Of a stretch of DNA of 5,332 nucleotides, positions 1 to 5,332 are shown one piece after another. Below the pieces are notes generated by a model. The model ran no database searches, was not told the DNA's origin, and worked only from the letters and a program-made list of their open reading frames with translations. The translations under genes were made by a program, and so were the position numbers. Numbering within the stretch: position 1 is the first letter of the stretch; the number at the start of each line of letters is the position of its first letter. The DNA is from an uncultured Synechococcus sp. (GTDB lineage: Bacteria; Cyanobacteriota; Cyanobacteriia; PCC-6307; Cyanobiaceae): assembly GCA_913040905.1 (NCBI GenBank), contig CAJWIC010000104.1:1-5332 (forward strand). Direction: 5' to 3'.

Positions 1-134
1 AAGCGGAGCAGAACGCCGTGAGCCTGCGCAGCCGACGGGACGGTGACCTCGGGGTGACAGCGGTGGCCGACCTGCTCAGTGCTGCCCAGACGGCCAACAG
101 CCAGCGCGCCGCCGGCCTGGAGCTGAAGGCATGA
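1..134 (+). CDS. thrS: Threonyl-tRNA synthetase, C-terminal end (partial, 5' cut by window)
   Basis: Only the last 43 codons are present; the first complete codon is at base 3 and the stop TGA is at 132-134. The visible peptide begins AEQNAVSLRSRRDGDLG and runs into a helix-like alanine-rich tail ending GLELKA. The pattern VSLRSRRDGDLG followed by VADLL matches the end of the class II anticodon-binding domain of ThrS, where other bacteria have VRTRRGKDLG followed by a final helix. The enzyme charges tRNA-Thr with threonine in the cytosol. The catalytic and zinc-binding parts lie outside the window, so the call rests on this short tail. Another class II synthetase with the same anticodon-binding fold (for example ProS or HisS) is possible but fits less well. 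The stop overlaps the next start as ATGA, which suggests translational coupling. Threonine-forming thrB lies three genes downstream. Confidence 0.78.
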   Translation, partial: AEQNAVSLRSRRDGDLGVTAVADLLSAAQTANSQRAAGLELKA

Positions 135-523
135 CCAGCACACCGATCGCCTCTCTCTCCGATCTGGCCCGGCTGCGCGGTGCTCCGGAACTCAGCCCCG
201 ATGCATCCGACCGCCTGCGGTCCGAGCTCCGCGAGGCCATGGCCAAGGCCAGCTGGTTCACCGTCGGTGTGATGGCCCCCTCCGCGGCCAGTGCCCTCGA
301 GGCTTTACGAGCGTTGGAACGGAGTCAGGACTGGGAAACCATGAATGTGGTGGAGAACACCACAGATGACGGACCTGTCTTCCTCAAGGCGAATCAAAAG
401 GGTGGTTCGGTTCGCATCCGCATCGAGCACGGCCTCGGGGAAGGGATCCTGATCAGCGGCCACGGCGACGACGACAGCACCCCCAGCACCACCTGGGGAC
501 CACTGCCGCTGAATTTTTTCTGA
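131..523 (+). CDS. DUF1824 family protein, function unknown
   Basis: This is a 130-residue soluble protein with no signal peptide or membrane segment. I recognise it as the cyanobacterial DUF1824 family from its conserved blocks: WFTVGVMAP at residues 42-50, GPVFLKANQKGG at 81-92, GLGEGILISGH at 101-111, and the C-terminal end TTWGPLPLNFF at 120-130. The length is full for the family. Residues 1-40 look like a variable helical lead, and 50-68 form an alanine/leucine-rich helix. The later part, with its glycine-rich turns, looks like beta strands. No catalytic motif can be named, and the family has no established role that I know of. The ATG at 131 overlaps the thrS stop (ATGA) and has GGAG at 119-122, eight bases upstream, so the start is well supported. 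The glk reading frame opens six bases after its stop, so it is probably co-expressed with both neighbours. Confidence 0.88.
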   Translation: MTSTPIASLSDLARLRGAPELSPDASDRLRSELREAMAKASWFTVGVMAPSAASALEALRALERSQDWETMNVVENTTDDGPVFLKANQKGGSVRIRIEHGLGEGILISGHGDDDSTPSTTWGPLPLNFF

Positions 524-529
524 ACTGGC

Positions 530-1627
530 ATGGACGTTGCCCTTCAGCGCGATTCTTCGCAGCCTGAGGAGGTGAGCTTCATCCACAGCCTGATGCCTCA
601 TCCCACTCTGCTTGCCGGCGACATGGGGGGAACCAAGACCCTTCTGGCGCTCTATGACCTGGAGGGCAGCAGGCTGATCAAGCGTCATCAGCAACGGTTT
701 GTCTCCGCTGATTGGACGTCACTTGAGCCGATGCTTCAGGCATTCGTCGAGGAACGTCCCAAGCAGGTCCATGCGCCCACCCATGGCTGCATTGCCGTGG
801 CAGGGCCAGTGCGCAATCGGCAGGCCCGGATCACCAACCTCCCCTGGCAGCTGAAGGAAGAGGACCTTGCTGCAGCAGCCGGTATGCAGCAACTGGAGCT
901 GGTGAACGATTTCGCTGTGCTGATCTACGGCCTGCCTCACATCGATGCCGATCAGCAGGTGGTGTTGCAGGAGGGGGAGCAGGACGACGGCCCCCTGGCG
1001 ATCCTCGGCGCAGGGACCGGCCTCGGCATGGCGCGAGGCGTGCAGACCGCACAGGGACTGCTGGCCCTGGCGAGTGAGGGTGGGCACCGTGAATTTGCTC
1101 CGCGCAATGCGGCGGAGTGGGATCTGGCCTGCTGGCTCAAGCAAGACCTCGGCGTCAGCCGGCTGTCGATTGAACGCATCGTGAGTGGCACCGGCCTGGG
1201 GCATGTGGCCCACTGGCTGCTTCAGAAACCCGATGCCGCGATGCACCCCCTGCGCAGCGTGGCTGAGGCCTGGCGGCACAACAGCCCCAACGACCTTCCC
1301 GCTCAGGTGAGCCTCGCCGCTGAAGAGGGTGATCCCTTGATGCAGCGCGCCTTGCAGCTTTGGCTTGAGGCCTACGGGTCAGCGGCGGGCGATCTTGCCC
1401 TTCAGGAACTGTGCACAGGAGGCCTCTGGGTCGGTGGGGGAACCGCGTCAAAACAACTGAAGGGACTGCGATCCGACAGTTTTCTCAACGCGATGCGCGA
1501 CAAGGGACGCTTCCGCGAGCTGCTTGAAGGAATGCAGGTCACAGCGGTGATCGATCCCGATGCCGGCCTGTTTAGCTCTGCCTGCCGCGCTCGGATGCTG
1601 GCGGAGTCAGGTGGGACACTGGCCTGA
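530..1627 (+). CDS. glk: Glucokinase (Glk family, ATP-dependent)
   Basis: The enzyme phosphorylates glucose with ATP to glucose 6-phosphate in the cytosol, feeding glycolysis, the oxidative pentose phosphate route or glycogen turnover. Read from 530 it has 365 residues. The N-terminal phosphate-binding loop GDMGGTKT is at 30-37, followed by VAGPV at 90-94, NLPW at 103-106, and NDF at 126-128 with D127 as the expected catalytic base. Next come GAGTGLG at 160-166, SEGGHREFAP at 182-191 (E183 and H186 expected at the sugar), ERIVSGTGL at 215-223, GGLWVGGG at 297-304 and a closing DPDAGLFSSA. This order is that of the E. coli-type Glk family (PF02685), not the ROK family. The start is uncertain. 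ATG 530 has no clear Shine-Dalgarno sequence and adds about 21 residues not expected in the family. ATG 593 (M22) would give 344 residues, closer to the usual length. The thrB start follows 14 bases after the stop. Confidence 0.93.
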   Translation: MDVALQRDSSQPEEVSFIHSLMPHPTLLAGDMGGTKTLLALYDLEGSRLIKRHQQRFVSADWTSLEPMLQAFVEERPKQVHAPTHGCIAVAGPVRNRQARITNLPWQLKEEDLAAAAGMQQLELVNDFAVLIYGLPHIDADQQVVLQEGEQDDGPLAILGAGTGLGMARGVQTAQGLLALASEGGHREFAPRNAAEWDLACWLKQDLGVSRLSIERIVSGTGLGHVAHWLLQKPDAAMHPLRSVAEAWRHNSPNDLPAQVSLAAEEGDPLMQRALQLWLEAYGSAAGDLALQELCTGGLWVGGGTASKQLKGLRSDSFLNAMRDKGRFRELLEGMQVTAVIDPDAGLFSSACRARMLAESGGTLA

Positions 1628-1641
1628 GCAGACGATCAGGG

Positions 1642-2589
1642 ATGGCGCAGCCGCGCATCGGTCAGAAAGTGGTGGTGGATGTACCAGCGACCACCGCAAA
1701 TCTCGGACCGGGTTTCGACTGCCTGGGTGCCGCCCTCGATCTGAACAACCGCTTCGCCATGCGACGGATCGAAGGCAGCGGCGAAAGATTCGAGCTGATC
1801 ATTGAAGGCACAGAGGGCAGTCATCTGCGCGGCGGCCCTGACAACCTTGTCTATCGCGCTGCTCAACGGGTTTGGAAAGCAGCCAACATGGAGCCTGTGG
1901 CCCTGGAAGCCCGGGTGCGTTTGGCGGTCCCCCCTGCGCGGGGACTGGGCAGCAGTGCCACCGCCATCGTTGCCGGACTGATGGGAGCCAATGCCCTCGT
2001 CGGTGAACCTCTGAGCAAGGAGAAACTGCTGGAGCTAGCGATTGATATCGAAGGACATCCCGACAACGTTGTGCCTTCGCTGCTGGGAGGGCTCTGCATG
2101 ACCGCCAAGGCGGCATCACAGCGTTGGAGGGTGGTGCGCTGCGAATGGATCAGCAGTGTCAAGGCCGTGGTGGCCATTCCATCGATCCGCCTCAGCACCA
2201 GCGAAGCCCGCCGAGCGATGCCGAAGGCCATCCCGGTCAGCGATGCCGTGGTCAATCTGGGGGCCCTCACCCTGTTGCTGCAGGGCCTTCGCACCGGCAA
2301 CGGTGATCTGATCGCGGATGGCATGCACGATCGCCTGCATGAGCCCTACCGCTGGCGCCTGATCAAGGGCGGGGATGACGTCAAAGCCGCTGCTCTGGAG
2401 GCAGGAGCCTGGGGGTGTGCCATCAGTGGTGCTGGGCCAAGCATCATTGCCCTGTGTACGGAAGACAAGGGCCAGACCGTGAGTCGGGCCATGGTCAAGG
2501 CCTGGGAAAACGCCGGCGTGGCCAGCCGTGCTCCCGTCCTGAATCTGCAGACCTCCGGAAGCCATTGGCAGCACGCCGAAGCTGGGTAG
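1642..2589 (+). CDS. thrB: Homoserine kinase (GHMP kinase family)
   Basis: ThrB transfers phosphate from ATP to homoserine; threonine synthase then converts O-phosphohomoserine to threonine. The 315-residue length is normal for the family. It begins with VDVPATTANLGPGFDCLGAAL near residues 12-32, the typical homoserine kinase N-terminus. The GHMP nucleotide loop PPARGLGSSATA is at 97-108, EGHPDNV is at 137-143, and STSEARRAMP is at 185-194. The glycine-rich C-terminal motif GCAISGAGPS is at 258-267. The EGHPDN and STSEARRAMP blocks separate it from mevalonate kinases and other GHMP enzymes. No well-placed Shine-Dalgarno precedes ATG 1642 (CAGGG touches the start codon), so coupling to glk 14 bases upstream is plausible. 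thrS lies two genes further upstream, so threonine synthesis and threonine charging share one gene run. No leader peptide rich in threonine codons was seen. Confidence 0.96.
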   Translation: MAQPRIGQKVVVDVPATTANLGPGFDCLGAALDLNNRFAMRRIEGSGERFELIIEGTEGSHLRGGPDNLVYRAAQRVWKAANMEPVALEARVRLAVPPARGLGSSATAIVAGLMGANALVGEPLSKEKLLELAIDIEGHPDNVVPSLLGGLCMTAKAASQRWRVVRCEWISSVKAVVAIPSIRLSTSEARRAMPKAIPVSDAVVNLGALTLLLQGLRTGNGDLIADGMHDRLHEPYRWRLIKGGDDVKAAALEAGAWGCAISGAGPSIIALCTEDKGQTVSRAMVKAWENAGVASRAPVLNLQTSGSHWQHAEAG

Positions 2590-2602
2590 TTGTACCCAGA
2601 TC

Positions 2603-2627
2603 ACAAAGCCAGCCCTGTTAGCTTTGT
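2603..2627 (+). promoter_or_regulatory. 7-bp inverted repeat in the thrB-ndhD gap, candidate regulatory dyad
   Basis: The 57-base gap 2590-2646 is the only substantial intergenic space in the window. It holds ACAAAGC (2603-2609) and its exact reverse complement GCTTTGT (2621-2627), separated by 11 bases. One mismatch (C2602/T2628) is followed by one more possible pair (T2601/A2629). It could be a weak RNA hairpin, an operator or part of the ndhD promoter region. It does not look like a strong intrinsic terminator: only 3 of 7 pairs are G-C and no run of T follows. The gap is more AT-rich than the flanking genes, as expected for a promoter, but I cannot place a convincing -35/-10 pair. The function is inference. 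Confidence 0.3.
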
Positions 2628-2646
2628 TAAAGATTGCGGACGCTGA

Positions 2647-4218
2647 ATGGACTCTGGGCTAGCGACGGACGCATTAGCGAGCCCAGCCTTTCCCTGGCTG
2701 TCGCTGATTGTCCTGCTTCCAGCGTTCGGAGCACTGCTGATGCCCCTGATGCCAGGGGACGACGAGCGTCCTTCCCCCTGGCCCCGCAACCTCGCATTGG
2801 CCGTCCTGCTGGCGGACCTCCTGTTGATGCTGGTGGTCTTCAGCACCCGGTTTGATCCCGGCTTCAGCGGTCTTCAGCTGGTGGAACGGGTCAGCTGGCT
2901 TCCGGCCATCGGCCTGGAGTGGTCCCTGGGTGCGGATGGTCTCTCAGCCCCTTTGGTGGTGCTCAGCGGATTGGTCACGTTCCTCTCAGTGGCTGCGAGC
3001 TGGTCGGTGCAGCGCAAGTGCAAGCTGTACTTCGCACTGCTGCTGGTTCAGGCGTCCGCCCAGGGCCTGGTGTTTCTCTCACAGGATTTCCTGCTCTTCT
3101 TCCTGGCCTGGGAGCTGGAGTTGGTGCCTGTTTATCTGCTGATCGCGATCTGGGGCGGACAGAACCGTCAGTACGCCGCCACCAAATTCATCCTGTACAC
3201 AGCTCTGGCCTCGTTGCTGATCCTGATCAGCGGACTGGCCCTGGCCCTGTCTGGTGATCAGTTCACCCTGAACCTCACAGAGCTGGCCTCCCGTTCGCCT
3301 GGCGGCAGCTTCGGACTGCTCTGCTACCTCGGATTCCTGGTGGGTTTCGGTGTGAAACTGCCGATGTTCCCCCTGCACACCTGGCTGCCGGATGCCCACG
3401 GCGAAGCCAACGCCCCGGTCTCGATGTTGCTGGCGGGAGTGCTGCTGAAGATGGGCGGCTATGCCCTGCTGCGTTTCAACGTGCAGATGCTGCCGGACGC
3501 CCATCTCACCCTGGCCCCGGCCCTGGTGATCCTCGGCATCGTCAACATCGTTTATGGCGCCCTGAACGCCTTCGCCCAGGACAACGTCAAGCGTCGGATC
3601 GCCTGCAGTTCCGTCAGTCACATGGGCTTCGTGCTGCTCGGCATCGGGGCTGTGGATGCCCTGGGAATCAGTGGAGCCATGCTGCAGATGGTCAGTCATG
3701 GGCTGATCGCCGCAGCAATGTTCTTCTTCACCGGCGTCTTCTACGAACGAACGAAGACCCTGTCGATTCCCAACATGGGGGGCCTGGCCAAGGCCCTGCC
3801 GATCACCTTTGCCTTCTTCCTGGCCAGCTCGCTCGCCTCTCTGGCCCTCCCCGGTATGAGCGGATTCATCAGCGAAATCACGGTGTTCCTCGGGATTACC
3901 AGTCAGGAAGGATTCACATCGCTGTTCCGTGCCATCACGGTCCTTCTCGCCGCCATCGGCCTTGTGCTGACGCCGATCTACCTGCTCTCCATGTGCAGAA
4001 GGGTGTTCTTCGGCCCCAGAATTCCGGCCCTGGCCAGCGTCGAAGACATGCGACCCAGGGAACTGGTGATCGGCATGAGCCTGCTGGTGCCGACCCTGGT
4101 GATCGGCATCTGGCCACGCATCGCCATGGACCTCTATGAAGCGTCCACCGACAACCTGGCCAGTGACCTTGGCCAACGGGCACTGGTGGCCCTGATCGAT
4201 CACTTACCCATCGGCTGA
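2647..4218 (+). CDS. ndhD: NAD(P)H-quinone oxidoreductase (NDH-1) subunit 4, NdhD, probably NdhD1 type
   Basis: NdhD is a proton-pumping, antiporter-like membrane subunit of thylakoid NDH-1, which takes electrons from ferredoxin to plastoquinone in cyclic flow and respiration. The 523-residue protein has about 14 hydrophobic segments. [17 protein letters not shown] at 155-171 carries E156, aligned by eye to NuoM E144. [20 protein letters not shown] at 235-254 carries K237 (NuoM K234). [16 protein letters not shown] at 261-276 carries K268, SSVSHMGF lies at 321-328, and [10 protein letters not shown] at 401-410 ends in E410 (NuoM E407). All expected proton-channel residues are present. An in-frame TGA at 2644-2646 directly before ATG 2647 rules out a start further upstream, and the next Met (M32) would remove the first membrane helix. 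The block [19 protein letters not shown] and the lack of neighbouring ndhF or CO2-uptake (chp/cup) genes favour the NdhD1 paralogue over NdhD3/NdhD4; this is inference. No clear Shine-Dalgarno is seen. Confidence 0.96.
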   Translation: MDSGLATDALASPAFPWLSLIVLLPAFGALLMPLMPGDDERPSPWPRNLALAVLLADLLLMLVVFSTRFDPGFSGLQLVERVSWLPAIGLEWSLGADGLSAPLVVLSGLVTFLSVAASWSVQRKCKLYFALLLVQASAQGLVFLSQDFLLFFLAWELELVPVYLLIAIWGGQNRQYAATKFILYTALASLLILISGLALALSGDQFTLNLTELASRSPGGSFGLLCYLGFLVGFGVKLPMFPLHTWLPDAHGEANAPVSMLLAGVLLKMGGYALLRFNVQMLPDAHLTLAPALVILGIVNIVYGALNAFAQDNVKRRIACSSVSHMGFVLLGIGAVDALGISGAMLQMVSHGLIAAAMFFFTGVFYERTKTLSIPNMGGLAKALPITFAFFLASSLASLALPGMSGFISEITVFLGITSQEGFTSLFRAITVLLAAIGLVLTPIYLLSMCRRVFFGPRIPALASVEDMRPRELVIGMSLLVPTLVIGIWPRIAMDLYEASTDNLASDLGQRALVALIDHLPIG

Positions 4219-4219
4219 G

Positions 4220-5332
4220 ATGAGCACTTCCACGTCCTCCCCACTGCTGAAGGGTCACGGTCTTCCCTCCTACGAGCAGATCAAACCGGAGCTTGTCCTT
4301 CAGGACATCCCGGTTCTGCTCAGGGAACTCGAACAGCAGTTCACGGATCTGGAGCAGACCCTTCAGTCGAGCTTGGACAGTGGCGCTGCGATCAGCTGGG
4401 AGGAGGTGATGCAGCCGATGCACCGCCTGGGTGAGCGTCTTCGCTGGAGTTGGGGCGTGGTCTCCCACCTCAACGGCGTCTGCAACTCACCGGAGCTGCG
4501 TGAAGCCCACGCCGCCCAGCAACCCGATGTCGTCCGTCTCAGCAACCGCCTCGGGCAGAGCAAGGTGCTGCATCGGGCTCTCTGCCAACTGCGCGACCAG
4601 CCCAGCCAGCCCCTCAATGCCACCCGCCAGCGCATCCTCAAGTCCGAACTGCTCTCCATGCAGCAACGGGGTGTCGGTCTCAACGGGGACGATCAATCCG
4701 CCTTCAACAAGGCCAGCGAACAACTCGCTGCGCTATCCACCAGCTTCGGCAATCACGTGCTGGATGCCACCCAGCAGTGGACGCTGAAGCTCACGGACCC
4801 CGGGCAGGTGAAAGGCCTTCCGCAGCGGGCATTGGAATCACTGGCCGCAGCAGCTCGGGAGGCCGGTGACGCCGAAGCCAGTGCCGATCGAGGGCCCTGG
4901 CTGGTGGGCCTGGACATGCCGAGGTACATACCGGTACTGACCCACGCCGATGACCGGTCCCTACGAGAGACCGTTTACCGGGCCCATGTGAGCCGAGCCA
5001 GCCAGGGCGAACTGGACAATTCCCCGCTGATCGAGGACATCCTTGGACTTCGCCGGGAACAGGCCCAGCGCCTTGGCTATGCCCATTGGGCAGAACTGAG
5101 CCTCGCCAGCAAGATGGCCGACGACGTCTCCGCCGTGGAGAATTTGCTGGAGGAGCTGCGTGCCGCGGCCTATCCGGCCGCTGAAAAGGAGCTGGAGGAG
5201 CTGGAGGCATGCGCCCGTCGTCACGGGGCTGCAGAAGCTGACGCTCTGGCTCCCTGGGACGTGAGCTACTGGTCGGAAAAACTGCGCCGCGAACGGTTTG
5301 ATCTGGACCAGGAAGCGCTGCGCCCCTGGTTC
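4220..5332 (+). CDS. prlC: M3-family oligopeptidase A (PrlC/OpdA type), N-terminal half (3' cut by window)
   Basis: An open frame of 371 codons runs from ATG 4220 off the window end, roughly half of a family member of about 700 residues. The enzyme is a cytosolic zinc metallopeptidase that cuts short peptides and, in E. coli, cleaved signal peptides. The visible part matches OpdA step by step: LPSYEQIKPE at 15-24, VSHLNGVCNSPELREA at 81-96, VLDATQQW at 180-187, and YRAHVSRAS at 253-261 before a DNS stretch. These are followed by ILGLRREQAQRLGY at 274-287, SLASKMA at 294-300, APWDVSYWSEK at 344-354 and LRPWF at the edge. The HExxH zinc site lies downstream and cannot be checked, so activity is not proven. 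ATG 4220 is one base after the ndhD stop, with no Shine-Dalgarno seen, so it is probably translated by coupling to ndhD. It is full-strength coding sequence with no frameshift in the visible part. Confidence 0.93.
   Translation, partial: MSTSTSSPLLKGHGLPSYEQIKPELVLQDIPVLLRELEQQFTDLEQTLQSSLDSGAAISWEEVMQPMHRLGERLRWSWGVVSHLNGVCNSPELREAHAAQQPDVVRLSNRLGQSKVLHRALCQLRDQPSQPLNATRQRILKSELLSMQQRGVGLNGDDQSAFNKASEQLAALSTSFGNHVLDATQQWTLKLTDPGQVKGLPQRALESLAAAAREAGDAEASADRGPWLVGLDMPRYIPVLTHADDRSLRETVYRAHVSRASQGELDNSPLIEDILGLRREQAQRLGYAHWAELSLASKMADDVSAVENLLEELRAAAYPAAEKELEELEACARRHGAAEADALAPWDVSYWSEKLRRERFDLDQEALRPWF

Noticed and set aside
719..1279. A 186-codon - strand open frame within glk, plus several shorter ones over glk, thrB and prlC
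   Set aside because: All lie inside well-supported genes, have arginine/proline- or histidine/glutamine-rich compositions, and match no family. They are shadows of GC-rich coding sequence.
2590..2610. NtcA-type site (GTAN8TAC) starting at GTA 2592
   Set aside because: The bases at the second half-site do not read TAC, so the palindrome is incomplete.
2590..2646. Intrinsic terminator after thrB
   Set aside because: The only hairpin has a 7-bp stem with three G-C pairs and no T run after it, so I treat it as a possible regulatory dyad instead.
3109..3130. The extra acidic residue E158 next to the conserved E156 in NdhD
   Set aside because: As recalled, other cyanobacterial NdhD1 proteins carry the same WELEL pattern, so it is a family trait and not a peculiarity of this gene.
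3079..4203. A 374-codon open frame on the - strand opposite ndhD
   Set aside because: It lies wholly inside a clear membrane-protein gene. Its product is a low-complexity mix rich in Q, H, G, D and E with no recognisable domain, as expected when a GC-rich hydrophobic gene is read backwards.
4431..4787. A 118-codon + strand open frame inside prlC
   Set aside because: The prlC frame over the same bases matches oligopeptidase A motif by motif. This alternative is a serine/proline/alanine-rich shadow.
1..5332. HIP1 octamers (GCGATCGC), CRISPR repeats, tRNA genes and insertion-sequence ends
   Set aside because: I looked for each by eye and found none. Several GATCGC or CGATCGC partial matches occur but no full HIP1, which fits a marine picocyanobacterium.

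Overview
The window is ordinary core-genome DNA from a cyanobacterium, most likely a marine picocyanobacterium of the high-GC Synechococcus/Cyanobium type. The reasons are a DUF1824 protein (a family known almost only from cyanobacteria), a cyanobacterial NDH-1 subunit NdhD, high GC with G/C-rich third codon positions, very short intergenic gaps, and no copy of the HIP1 octamer that fills many other cyanobacterial genomes. The genus assignment is inference from recalled family sequences; no search was run.

All six recognisable genes lie on the + strand with almost no space between them. They are the last 43 codons of a threonyl-tRNA synthetase (thrS, 1-134), a DUF1824 protein of unknown function (131-523), glucokinase (glk, about 530-1627), homoserine kinase (thrB, 1642-2589), NDH-1 subunit 4 (ndhD, 2647-4218), and the first 371 codons of an M3-family oligopeptidase (prlC/opdA type, 4220 to the window end). 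The junctions are, in order, a 4-base overlap (ATGA), 6 bases, 14 bases, 57 bases and 1 base. The only gap long enough for regulation is the 57 bases before ndhD, which holds a 7-bp inverted repeat. This suggests thrS-DUF1824-glk-thrB as one transcription unit and ndhD-prlC as a second, or read-through across all six.

The functions are mixed housekeeping: threonine charging and synthesis (ThrS, ThrB), entry of glucose into metabolism (Glk), photosynthetic cyclic and respiratory electron flow (NdhD) and peptide breakdown (PrlC). No mobile element, CRISPR array, RNA gene, defence system or foreign-looking segment was seen. I found no previously undescribed system. The items most worth a second look are the unexplained DUF1824 gene locked to thrS and glk, the dyad upstream of ndhD, and the uncertain glk start.
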